From Bicyclus anynana (taxonomy: Eukaryota > Arthropoda > Insecta > Lepidoptera > Nymphalidae): DNA of 64,000 nt. Position numbers and translations under genes: made by a program. The notes under the pieces were generated by a model, which was not told the DNA's origin, searched no databases, and saw nothing but the letters and a program-made list of their open reading frames with translations. This document shows positions 12,419-22,701 of the stretch, piece by piece (position 1 is the first letter of the stretch; every line of letters begins with the position of its first letter). The DNA is taken from contig NC_069083.1 in assembly GCF_947172395.1 (NCBI RefSeq), forward strand, positions 2,264,501 to 2,328,500, read 5' to 3'.

Positions 12419-13310
12419 ACCAGTTGTACAGTTTAGCTACAGCATTATCAAACGAGTGGCGAACCGCCCTTATGGGCGAAACATATTAGGTATTATTTGG
12501 TGTAGCTTCTACGGCGAGAGTTCGTAGCACTACGCAGCTACCTGAATCAGAAAAATCCATTACGAATGCAGTCGAATTTCACAAAAATTATCAGTTTTAT
12601 AGCTTAGGTAAGGTAATCAGCGCTATAATAAGAGTGACGAGCCGCCATTTGGGGTGAATCATATTATTCGGTGTACCTTCTGCGGAATTTATTTAGTCTT
12701 TATTTATCGTAGAGCCGTTACGTAAAGCTGAGAAATCCTTTACGAAGTGAGCCCGATTTCACAAAAAATATCAGTTTTATAGCTTAGCCACGCATCCGCA
12801 CTGTAACTGGAGTGTAGTGGAGAGCCACCCTTAAGGGTGAATCATATTAGTCGGTGTATCTTCTACAACGGGGGTTTATTTAGTCGTTATTCATCGTAGC
12901 ACTACGCAGTTACGTGAATCTGAGAAATCCTTTACGAAGTCAGCCGGATTTCACAAAAAATACCAGTTTTATAGCTTAGCTGCGTACCCGCATTGTAACA
13001 GGAGTGAAGTGGAGGGCCACCTTTAGGGGTGAATCATATTATTCGGTGTAACTTCTACAACGGGGGTTTATTTAGTCGTTATTCATCGTAGCACTACGCA
13101 GTTACGTGAATCTGAGAAATCCTCTATGAAGCTAGCCGGATATCAGAAAAATTACCAGTTTTATAGCTTAGCTACGTACCCGCACTGTAACAGGAGTGTG
13201 GTGGAGAACCGCCCTTAGGGGTGAATCATATTATTCGGTGTAACTTCAACAACGGGGGTTTATTTAGTCGTTATTTATCGTAGCACTACGCAGCCACCTG
13301 GCACCCATAT
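12419..13310. repeat. Satellite array, about 170-192-bp units, five copies
   Basis: The word atcag/accagttttatagcttag recurs at about 12419, 12590, 12770, 12962 and 13154, spacings of 171, 180, 192 and 192. Each unit contains gagccrcc..t.gggtgaatcat, cttctac.acgggggtt and atcgtagcactacgcag. The three right-hand units are the most alike. Confidence 0.92.
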
Positions 13311-14129
13311 TTCTCGCCAATTACTTTGAGCCTCATTCGTTCTGCTAAGAAAGCCTACGGGTAAAGAAATAAATTTTAATAACGACCATTATTATGAGCT
13401 TAAAAGACTTACCGCAATTACGTTAGATATACTAGCTTGAAAATGTTTTTTTTAATATTTTCTAATAATAATCTACACAATATTTCGTCAATACGTACCA
13501 CATAACATACAGCTCTTAAGCAGCGTACGTATCGTTTGTTTTACATAAGATATTTTATATAATATCACATGCGTGTCCAAGATACGAATACGTATCCACT
13601 AGGTACGAGTAACAATGAGATTACTGCTTTACAGTAAAAGGTTAAAGGAGAATCAAGTCAATCACGAATGGCGTGGGTAGTAACGAAGAAAGTAGGTAGG
13701 GAAGTCAGTCTGGGCATGCTACTCGTCCTGCCTACCACTCCCTATGATTTTGAGGTGCTGCGTTTATTTGTGTGAGTATAGCAAAGCCAACATCGCGACG
13801 TTGTGTGGTTGCAGCATTATGCGAGCTACAAACGTTTAGTTTTAACTCAATATTCTTGACTAGTCGAAATTTCAAAAAACATTGGGAAAAACTGCATAGT
13901 TCTCAGTTTTGCCTGAACGATTGGACGATTTAACTGAACAGTTCGAATGTACAGGTAAAACTGCAGGTCTATAGCCCGCTAGAAATATTATGAACTATTA
14001 AAGTTACAACATAGAGATTCCCAGTTAGCCTGAAAACCATCAAGCAAATACCATATAGAATAACGAGAAATAGAAATACAAAACATCTTTCGCCGGTGGA
14101 GCGTTCTGCGTTGATAATTTATGCAAACA
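13311..14129. other. Gene-free region
   Basis: No coding exon or recognisable repeat is seen between the satellite and the DNA element that begins near 14130. Confidence 0.45.
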
Positions 14130-14341
14130 GGGCCTGTAGCCAAGTGGTCGATTCTCTATTTACAAATGCTAACGCTTCGAAAACTAACATAATGTATGGG
14201 AATGACATTCATTATCGACTGGTCACGTGATCAACTTGTAGATCAGATCTGTCATTCCTATAATATAATTTTTATAAAAAAGTATAAGTACCTCTTTTGT
14301 AAAAAATCTGATTTGCACTCTAGTGATACATGATTTTTGAC

Positions 14342-14654
14342 GGCCTCCGTAGCGCAGTGGTATGCGCGGTGGATTTAATGACCGAGGTCCTGGGTTCGAT
14401 CCCCGGCTGGGCCGATTGAGGTTTACTTAATTGGTCCAGGTCTAGCTGGTGGGAGGCTTCGGCCGTGGCTAGTTACCACCCTACCGACAAAGACGTACCG
14501 CCAAGCAATTTAGCGTTCCGGTACGATGTCGTGTAGAAACCGATAGGAGCGTGGATTTTCATCCTCCTCCTAACAAGTTAGCTCGCTTCCATCTTAGATT
14601 ACATCATCACTTACCATCAGGTGAGATTGTAGTCAAGGGCTAACTTGTAAAGAG

Positions 14655-14684
<30 letters not shown>
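14342..14684 (+). mobile_element. SINE family A, full-length copy with poly(A)
   Basis: The tRNA-like head ggcctccgtagcgcagtggt (A box) and ggttcgatccccggctggg (B box) is followed by the family body (gctggtgggaggcttcggcc, gtaccgccaagcaatttagc, tcaggtgagattgtagtcaa) and a 30-base A tract at 14655-14684. This is the best reference copy of the family in the window. Confidence 0.92.
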
Positions 14685-14689
<5 letters not shown>

Positions 14690-14703
14690 GAAACCCTCAT
14701 AAC

Positions 14704-14889
14704 TTGATGATGAATTATTCTCATAGAACTAAATTATACTTAAAGAATTGTCCTGGGATGTGTACCAAAATATTTAACCGCATTCCGAAAGATATTAAAG
14801 TGTTACCTATGGCACAATTTAAAAAAAAATTATACGACTGGTTGATAAGTAAAACCTACTATAATGTCAAAGAACTATTAAAATATTAA
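14704..14889 (+). mobile_element. LINE ORF tail fragment
   Basis: The 61-codon frame contains FNRIPKDIKVLP, FKKKLYDWLISK and YYNVKELL, the usual end of reverse-transcriptase ORFs in several insect non-LTR clades (FnklP.dik.lp...FK..l...L..k.yys..E). Truncated on the 5' side. Confidence 0.65.
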
Positions 14890-15403
14890 ATGTAAAAATG
14901 TTAATTGTAAAAATAATGAATTATATTTTATTTTTATTTTTAATTTAATTTGGTAATTATGACTATTGGTGTTATTTTTTCTTCTTTGTTTGTAATTTCA
15001 TTTAATTTAATTTAGTAATTGTGACTGTTTGTATTTTTTTTTATATATTTGCACACTATTAATTTAGTTGAATGATGTAAAAAACAATAATTCTTGCAAA
15101 TAAACAATTATTTTTATACATTTTGTTAGTTTATGAAGCGTTAGCGATTGTAGAAAGAGAAGCAACGTGCCACTTGGCTAAAACCCCAGTTTCGTTTAGC
15201 GGCCATTGTCCGCAAAACATAAAAGCTTTTACATCGTCCCATAGCGCCCTCAGATACACGTGGGTTTTTTTCGTCGCATTTCAAATGCTATTAACCGAAT
15301 TTTTCGCCCCAACGCCGGGCCATTAAAAAAATATTATTGCGGAGATAAAAAACTGTTTGTAAAGAGGCAATAAAGCCTCAATGGTTTATCTAGACTGGGT
15401 TTT

Positions 15404-15679
15404 TTTTTTCATTTACAAATTAGCTCTTGACAATCTCACTATAACATAAGTGATGATGCACTCTAAGATGGGAGCGTGTTAATATGATAGGAGTAGGATG
15501 AAAATCCACACCCCTTTCGGTTTGTACACGACATCGTACCGGTATGGTGGTAACTAGCCACGGCCGAAGCCTCCTACTAGCCAGACCTGGACCAATTAAG
15601 AAAACCTCATTCGGCCCAGCCGGGGGATCAACCTCCGTTTTGTAAATCCACTGCGCGTACCACTGCGCCACGGAGGCCT
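15404..15679 (-). mobile_element. SINE family A copy
   Basis: Inverted copy from acaaattagctcttgac to the head gcgcgtaccactgcgccacg gaggcc. Internal deletions remove the gtaccgccaagcg part. Confidence 0.8.
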
Positions 15680-15784
15680 TAGAATTCTGAAAGATCTGGG
15701 GTTATTTGTTATGGGACGCACCAAAGTCTATGGAAGATAGCTTGGAAGGAAAGTTAGCCACCATGATTCCTGCGTTCATAAGGA

Positions 15785-16115
15785 TCTCTCTGACCCGTTG
15801 GTAGTACTGTGGTTCTCAACAGACGTCCTAGGTTCGATTCCCAGTTAGCTCGGGTCAGTTTAGGTTCTTATAATTTTTCAATCGACTCAGGTCTTGTGTG
15901 GGTTGTAGGCATTGGTCGTGGCTAGTCACCACCCTACCGGAAAAGACGTACCGCCAAGCGATTCAACGGAATGACACATAGAAACCGACGGAGGTACGGG
16001 TCGAATAAAGTCGTGCCTCTTCTAAATAAACCAGCTTCAATCTTAGACTGCATCATCACTTAACATCAGGTGATCGTATATAGTCAAGGGCTAACTTGTC
16101 AAAGAATAAAAAAAA
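15785..16115 (+). mobile_element. Diverged SINE of the family A type
   Basis: The tRNA-like head differs (gttggtagtactgtggttct, ggttcgattcccagttagct), but the body follows family A (ggctagtcaccaccctaccg, gacgtaccgccaagcgattc, tcaaggctaacttgtc-type end). It may be a chimeric head or an older subfamily. Confidence 0.65.
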
Positions 16116-16600
16116 CCCCGAGCCCATGTAAGTCTGCAAAAACCCTCAATAGACCCTCAAGGGTCGGGCAAATTCTGTATTTATTCGACGCCTAAGAGGC
16201 GCTTTCACTTAGCACATGTTGAGCTTCAATTAATCTTCCGAATGTTTCACAAAACAATTTGTTACTGACAGAGGACCGCTCACCGCGGCCGAGGGAAATT
16301 GAATGGCGAAGATTAGAGAGTCAATGGACAAAGGCACGTACAGTCTCTCATTGTCAAAATAAACACTCCTTGCCGAAATTGTAACTATTGTTAATGTAAT
16401 TCTATCTGTACTCTGGTATGAGTAGGTTATAATTAATTAATTCTTGCACTACTCCGGGCTACATTATTTTGTCAAATCCCATAAAAGGACATTTTCGTAT
16501 ATATACCTACTCTGAGTATTACAAGTACCTACATATATAAAATATTACTAGTTACCACAAATATATTGCGCATATTTTCCCTTCCTTCCTTGCTCGCGGC
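16116..16600. other. Gene-free region
   Basis: Nothing recognisable. Confidence 0.4.
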
Positions 16601-16604
16601 TCGA

Positions 16605-16695
16605 GACCGTTTCGTTTGGAAGTCCATGCAAGAGGCCTATGTCCAGCAGTGGACGTCCATCGACTGTTAAAGATGATGATTATGATGATGATTTT
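16605..16695 (+). mobile_element. RTE-type LINE 3' tip
   Basis: Reads gtttggaagtccatgcaaga ggcctatgtccagcagtgga and a gat-rich tail: the last codons (EAYVQQW) and 3' end only. Confidence 0.8.
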
Positions 16696-16699
16696 CCCT

Positions 16700-17110
16700 T
16701 CCAATATTAATCTTGGATGTTAAAATTGCTTTTCTACAAGTGCCCAAAGAAGATTGCATTATGGTCAGAAATAAATTAAAAATTCGAATATTATTATTTG
16801 TTATTTTGAATACCGCAAGTCTCAACTAATTTCTCTTTATTATAGCAGATTTCATTTAAATTCCAGATGAAAAATTCCTATTTAAAATTGAACATTACAG
16901 GTAGCTTCAGTTTACGACAAAGTATCCAACAAGAAATGAAGAATGACTTACATTAAGTTTTGAGCTTATTTATGTCTGTCTGCTGCATGCATTTACATGC
17001 GCCGCAGTGTTTATTACGAGAGTCGAGTGCTGAGACAATGGGGATGAATGTAGGTACCTACGCGAAGAATATTCTTCATACTATTTTTCATGTACAATTC
17101 ATGCAACTTT
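16700..17110. other. Gene-free region
   Basis: AT-rich, with no supported feature. Confidence 0.4.
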
Positions 17111-17111
17111 A

Positions 17112-17310
17112 TACTGGACTAGCGGACGCTCGCGACTTCATCCGCTAGATGTAAACTTTCAAACTCTACTTCATCCCCTTTTGATTTTATTTTCGCGACA
17201 AAAAATATCCTACAACCTTCTTAGTATGATCTCAAATCGTGGCAAGTTTCATTTGAATTCCTTCAGGAGTTTCAGCTCGATGCCAGACAAACAAAAATAA
17301 AAATAAAATA
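17112..17310. repeat. Repeat D copy
   Basis: Head actagcggacgctcgcgact, followed by tgtaaactttcaaactctac as in the copies at 5.6 and 34.9 kb. Confidence 0.75.
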
Positions 17311-17329
17311 TATAAGGCTTCAGGCCTAT

Positions 17330-17970
17330 CGATTATATATTACCTCAAAAGGACGTGCAAAAAGGACGGGAGGAGACCCAACACTAAATTGAAGGCGGCG
17401 GGTAGCACTAAAGGTTGTGTTGTTGTTGTCGAGGAAACATTTCGAGCTGGTCCCAGGACTTGTGACCTTGGATTTAGGTTTAAAGGTACCTTTCAGAATG
17501 TAGGTATGACATGTTCTCCACTCCCACACGAAAAAAATTATGATCACACAACACACAAAAGAACATTGACACACAAAGTGACTAACGTCACGAGCAGTGT
17601 GACGGTGTGCACGCTGCTCAACTAAAAACTGAAAACAAATCCATAAGCACCCTCTTATTTGTTCTATCGCTATCAAAACAACTTTATACAAATACCTTCC
17701 ACTTTTTTATAATAATGAATGAACACCAGCCGTACTCGAGGAACTCGGAACACTAGTATCAGCAAACTTACAACGCCCAGCATTGTGACCAAGTGCGGAA
17801 AATGGCCCAAAAGAAGGAAGTATCAGAAAAATAACTCTATTTCTATTCCTGCTTTCTCCAGGGAAGATTAATTTAATATGATAAGTTCACAAATAACACA
17901 AATTTAATTCACAAAAATTATACTTTGTCGTCAATTAGCGCCACAATATTTTAACTGATTATTACGGCTT
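17330..17970. other. Gene-free region with unsupported open frames
   Basis: A 121-codon minus-strand frame (17691-17326) and a 78-codon plus-strand frame overlap here. Neither shows a motif or splice context. Confidence 0.35.
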
Positions 17971-17974
17971 CTCC

Positions 17975-18245
17975 ATATTCATGTGCGAATCTACGACGCG
18001 AATACCGCGAATACCGATACGCAAAATTTCATGTCTGCTTCACACTGAGACGAATTATATTAATATGTACGTATATATTAGTCTGAGGCTTCACCCGCTT
18101 CATATTTCGCGAACTTTGTCGCGGAACAAAAATCAAGAAACAAAACGCGAACTGGCGCGCGAAGCTAGGTATAATACCTGATACTATTCTTCACTCATGT
18201 TTTGCAATATTTGCGCTCATGAATTCGCGCGCGATTCGCATGAAT
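17975..18245. mobile_element. Imperfect palindromic element (MITE-like)
   Basis: The left arm catgtgcgaatctacgacgc ... gatacgcaaaatttcatg and the right arm ttgcaatatttgcgctcatg aattcgcgcgcgattcgcat are imperfect reverse complements around a GC-rich centre. The ends are eroded. Confidence 0.5.
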
Positions 18246-18819
18246 TTGTTTCAAATGTAGAGCAGGTATAAAGGTAGTAGACATAAATTCTAATGAAAAT
18301 AATAGCCCTATCAATGAGAATGGTAAATGGACTTCTCATGCATTTCCCATCAAATTAGCAATCATTTACGACCCCCTAATGCTCTCTGTCATTAGACAGC
18401 AATTAATCAACTAAGCGAAAAATGAGAGATCAATAAAAACCGTTTTCTATAGGTGCTTAATATTCATGATTCGTGAGATTTAAATGTAAGAAATAAGTAC
18501 ATTTCTTCCTAAACTAACAATGCAAAGTATTTCTTTATAAATAATCTAAAGAGGAATGATTTGATTGTTTGCTTGCATTGAATGTGACCTATTTAAAAAA
18601 TTCTATCACCATTAGAAACCTACATTAACTTTGATAAAAAAAAAATCCCTGTATTCCCACGGGAAAAGGAACTATGCGGGAGAAACCTCTTAGCGCCTGC
18701 TAGTTTGTCATATAAGATAGTGCTTGGTAAATGTATAGATGATTATCCACTGCATATATGGCAATCCATATATTTTTAGACAAGATAGATGTATTTCCTG
18801 ACTACTAACTGAAAATTTA

Positions 18820-19490
18820 TCATCTTTATCAGCCATTGGACGTTCACTGCTAGACATGGGCCTCTTTTAAGGATTTCCAAACATCAGCCTTGACCTGCCT
18901 ACATCAAGTGACTCCCTGTAACCTGCATATGTCATCCATACACCTAGAGTAGTCAATCACACTGAACTTTCCATCAGAATATCATCATTTCAGCACCATG
19001 GAATCTCAACAACAATGAAATCAGCACTTTAAACTATGTACACCTTTTGCCACTTCAGCCTAGTAATCTCAATGACTTTGATCTTTCTGATTTAATCTTG
19101 TAAAGTCTAGTACCCAATATAGGTTGCTACATGGTTGACTCTGAGCCTTCTTATGAGGCCCATAGTTACCACAAAGTAGTAGAGCAGTGTTTTGTTGACT
19201 CCCCACCAGGTGGATTGAGGACATCAAGAGGGTTTCAAGGATATGCTGGATGCTAGCGGCATGAGTCCATTAGTGGATGTCTCATCCTTAACAACCCATA
19301 CTCAGCATACTGTTGAGGCCTTAGTTCACCACGCTGGCCTAAAGCAGGTTAGTAGACTTCACATACATAGAGAAGTAAGAAAATTTTCAGGTATGCAGGT
19401 TGCCTCACAATGTTTTTCCTTCACGGTTTGAGACACATGATATATCTTAAAATGCACAGATACACACTATATCTATTGGGTGTTAATGAT
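18820..19490. mobile_element. Mosaic of decayed LINE and SINE fragments
   Basis: 18829-19165 is an eroded inverted RTE-type tail (catctttatcagccattgg ...). 19190-19258 is a plus-strand piece (ccaccaggtggattgaggac). 19285-19490 is an inverted SINE family C piece (caacccatactcagcatac ... gttgcctcacaatgtttttc). Confidence 0.65.
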
Positions 19491-20514
19491 GATGTTGATG
19501 AAATAGTAGAGGGCAACTAAAGCCATAGGATTTGATATTTTCTTTACAGCTTGAGCTGATTTAAAAATTATGAGAAAATTTTCGAGGCTCAATAAATCCA
19601 GTTATGATACCAAAATAAAAAATAAGTCTTTAGAATTGATTCCTACCAGATTATTGTTGTACCCACTAAAAAAAGATTGTCTAAAAGGATAGTATTTTTG
19701 GTGTTAAGTAGAACACCATAATTATTATCCTATAATTAATAATCAAACACCAACATCTAGTTATCAAGGCATAAACTACAAATGACTACTCTGCCCATCC
19801 ATTTAAATCATAAAATATTGATTTAACAGATTCTATTTTATATATTATATAAAATAGAATCTGTATATAATAACAGATTATAACAGATTCAGAGAATCTC
19901 AATCAAAATACATTTAAATCTTAGTTTAGTAAAGACAAGTACAACTATGTGTAGATTTACTTTTATTTTTCTTTTTCTCTACCACTGGTTTGGATGACAG
20001 GTTCTGCTGAGAAGAGCCAACAATAAACATAAGATTTGCTCTTTTAAAAATACATGAATTTCACTGAAGCATAGTAATGTATCTATGACATTTAGCCTAT
20101 AAAGTTACCGTTCGTAATTTTTTTTTAGATTTAAGTAATCTATATCTAACAATTTGTTTGCAAAAAATATAAGAGATTTTGAAACTAAACTACTACAGAT
20201 CTTATTTTAATAACTTTACAACAGTTTAATCCAGCATATTTAAATCTTGAAGAAAACACCTGAACTTTATATTTTGTGCTAAGCTTTTGAAAAGTTCGAA
20301 AGCCATCTATTTAATTGGATGTCGTTTTCATGAAGGGTGACCTATTTTGAGCTTTATGAAAACAGTTGCAAAATATCTTTAATTGATAAATATGTGTCAT
20401 AAAATTTAGAAATATTTTTAAAATATGAAATTAAGGTACATAAATTAAAGTTATTTTGTAATATCGATCGATTGTTGTGTCAGACTGCGTGTTATAAAAC
20501 TAGAACTTACTTTG
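19491..20514. other. Gene-free AT-rich region
   Basis: Contains a LINE 3'-end word (accactggtttggatgacagg ttctgctgagaagagc at about 19981) also seen at 31.9 and 37.2 kb, and a short palindrome (agattctattttatatatta) at about 19826-19862. No genes. Confidence 0.45.
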
Positions 20515-20690
20515 TGAAGCACCGGTGATGATTTCCCTCTTACGCAACGTTTTAGCACTTGTTTTAAAGATTAATTAACTTTTATTAACAAAAGCACTTG
20601 CACACGATTAAGTTCTAATTTTAAAAGTTCTTGTTTTCGACGAACACAAAACAGAAATATTCGCGAACAAAAAACAGCTACAGCAACGCC
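20515..20690 (-). other. Candidate non-coding first exon on the minus strand
   Basis: Reading the minus strand, a GC-richer stretch near 20690 (ttgttcgcgaatatttctg) leads to tgcttcacaaa followed by a perfect GTAAGT donor at 20514. It resembles a moth 5' UTR exon. No coding exon is recognisable downstream (toward 1), so it may belong to a long non-coding RNA or to a gene whose exons lie outside the window. Low certainty. Confidence 0.25.
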
Positions 20691-21630
20691 ACCATTCGAA
20701 GAAATGTGGAAACAATTTTTGACATTGTTATTTTTTTATTAAACTCAACTCGTTGGACTCTTGTAGTTTCAACTACGTTGGATTCTTGTCTTTTGAGACT
20801 TCATTGAAGTATCATTAATGCATTGAAGTATCAATCAAAAATAGATTTTTATAACAAGTTTCGTTTGCGATAACTCGTAATAATTTTGCTGAAATGTGTA
20901 TTGTGTATCAAAGAGCCTCGTGAAGGTCAGCTGTAGTGGCATTGCAAATCTTTTAATTTATAAAGCGTTGCAACGGCACGATTACCACAAAATATAACAA
21001 TATCAATGCTAGGATATCATTGATATTAAAAGTCACATTCATCAGCGAGACTTTATCGATGGATCTTTAATTTTTGAGTTCATTTGTTATAATCATGGAA
21101 TATAATATCACTCCAAGGTTCCATTTAAAATAGTTAACTTGGTTATAAACTAATTCAAATAAAACAAAGTGAATCGAAATAATATTTTTATTTTAAAAAT
21201 CTCTTTGGTTCTCCTTTACATACAGGCGACCTTGCAGACTTGGCAATACAATGTCTCTCCTTTACATACATTCCCTGTAGAAAGTTGTATTAAAAAAAAT
21301 ATCCGGAAGTAAGAAAACCATTCGCGTGCCACATTTATTTCTTCAACACAATTTATGTAGTACATGAAATCAGTTCATTCATTTTTTGTTAAATGGCGGT
21401 CTTTTTTTCTGGTTAGGCTAGTAAGTTTCGTTAAAGTTTAATTGAATGAAAACTTGTAAAAGTCCAGAATTTTCGTTCAATTAAACTATCAATTATTTAC
21501 TGTTTTAACTCTACATTAAACTATATTATGAGCAAATGTAGAGCAAATTTAAATTTATCTAAATCTTAATCTACCTAATACTAAAAATAAATACTCCACA
21601 ATAGGCATCACAATTCATTATGAGTGTCTT
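20691..21630. other. Gene-free region
   Basis: AT-rich. The imperfect repeat ttgaagtatcattaatgca / ttgaagtatcaatc occurs at about 20806-20840. No exon or RNA gene. Confidence 0.4.
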
Positions 21631-21782
21631 TGTAGGCCTAACGTGAATTTACGACATACGTACATACATTTTGTCGACCAATAGCGGAAAACAGAGGGCG
21701 ATATATTCGACTCTCGCTCTTGGTAGACAATATAATATATGTGGTTTTTCTCTTCACATGTTGACGTATGCTAGGTCTACTG
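21630..21782. mobile_element. MITE-like palindrome, TAGGCCTA-ended family
   Basis: The left side (taggcctaacgtgaatttac, then ttgtcgaccaatag) and the right side (cttggtagacaatataatat, then gctaggtctac) are imperfect inverted copies. The same design recurs at about 27335-27560 and 51012-51170. Confidence 0.5.
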
Positions 21783-21950
21783 ATGATATGGTCCCAATAA
21801 ATCTTAACTTATATTAAATATAAATAGCTTAACAATTATTATAATATCTTGTACAAAAATATCTCTACTATAAATAACAAACTCCACTAACAAACACTCA
21901 GTCTATGAATTACTAAAATGTTCGCATATACTATGAATTACTAAAATGTT

Positions 21951-22068
21951 CTGAATATATATTTGTAAATAAGTATATATATTTACAAATATATATTCAG
22001 AGGCACAATTATCCGCCCAATTTAATATACTCGCATCCTATTAAAGTGGGCGGATAATTGTGCCTCTG
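21951..22068. repeat. Two abutting hairpins
   Basis: Hairpin 1: arms of 20 (ctgaatatatatttgtaaat, 21951-21970 and 21981-22000). Hairpin 2: arms of 22 starting cagaggcacaattatccgcc (21998-22019 and 22047-22068), loop 27. They share the bases cag, so one element probably inserted at the tip of the other. Confidence 0.9.
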
Positions 22069-22204
22069 AGTATTCTCGCCAAAGAAATATCTCGTTGAGC
22101 AGTATACAAAACCTTTTATTTTATTTGAGACAAGTTAACCTTTAAATCTCATCAGTCAAATGTTGATTAGATGACAGCTACCACCTGAGATCAGGCCTGA
22201 GAAT

Positions 22205-22656
22205 CAGCGCCGGATTAGCCATAGGGTGGGTAGCATTTGCTACAGGCCCCGTGTTCAGACGGGGGCCCCGCGCACGAAAATAAATATATGAAGGTAAATA
22301 TTATTTTACAGTATTTTGGTGGGCAATATGGACATTTTTTTTTGCTAACTTATCAAATGAAAGAGCATCTTATGAGGATCATTATGAAATGAATAGCTTT
22401 TGAGTTATTCAATGATATACACGTATATACACGTATACTCATACTGTTCATGATTGATTCAAACTTGAATCTCTGAAGTAATAAACCTATAATTTTGAAA
22501 AAAAAAAGCAGAACATAGATAGATTGTAGATTTCAGGAAAATTTTCAAATATTTAAATATGAAGGTCACTTTTGACGGTAACGATCGAATTTGAACCTAA
22601 AAGGGCCCCCCTGCTTAAGTTTGCTACAGGCCCCGCGCTAGTTTAATCTGGCACTG
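22205..22656. mobile_element. Non-autonomous hAT-like transposon with 8-bp target duplication
   Basis: The ends cagcgccggatta and, inverted, cagtgccagatta are matching terminal repeats. GC-rich subterminal blocks follow on both sides (tgctacaggccccg in both orientations). The flanks ctgagaat (22197-22204) and ctgagaac (22657-22664) form an 8-bp target duplication with one change, the hAT hallmark. No transposase remains. It lies just beyond the SDR poly(A) site. Confidence 0.88.
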
Positions 22657-22669
22657 CTGAGAACTGCTA

Positions 22670-22675
22670 TTTATT
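22670..22675 (-). promoter_or_regulatory. Candidate poly(A) signal of the SDR gene
   Basis: AATAAA on the minus strand, about 27 bases after the SDR stop codon. It is the closest canonical signal and would give a very short 3' UTR. It lies just outside the hAT-like element that ends at 22656. Confidence 0.4.
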
Positions 22676-22701
22676 AGGTGAGAAGTATAAAAACTTTCCT
22701 A

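Larger units (their letters stand above)
14130..15185. mobile_element. DNA element with long inverted ends, carrying a nested SINE
   Basis: The left end gtagccaagtggtcgattct with acaaatgctaacgcttcg is mirrored at the right by gaagcgttagcgattgtag ... cgtgccacttggctaaaa (15135-15182). The same ends form the compact palindrome at 49232-49388. The interior holds a full SINE (14342-14684) and a LINE tail. Confidence 0.7.

Noticed and set aside
12419..13310. CRISPR array
   Set aside because: Units of 170-190 bp are similar over their whole length with no unique spacers, and the genome is eukaryotic.
17326..17691. 121-codon minus-strand frame
   Set aside because: No domain, low-complexity neighbours, overlapped by an equally open frame on the other strand, no splice or promoter support.
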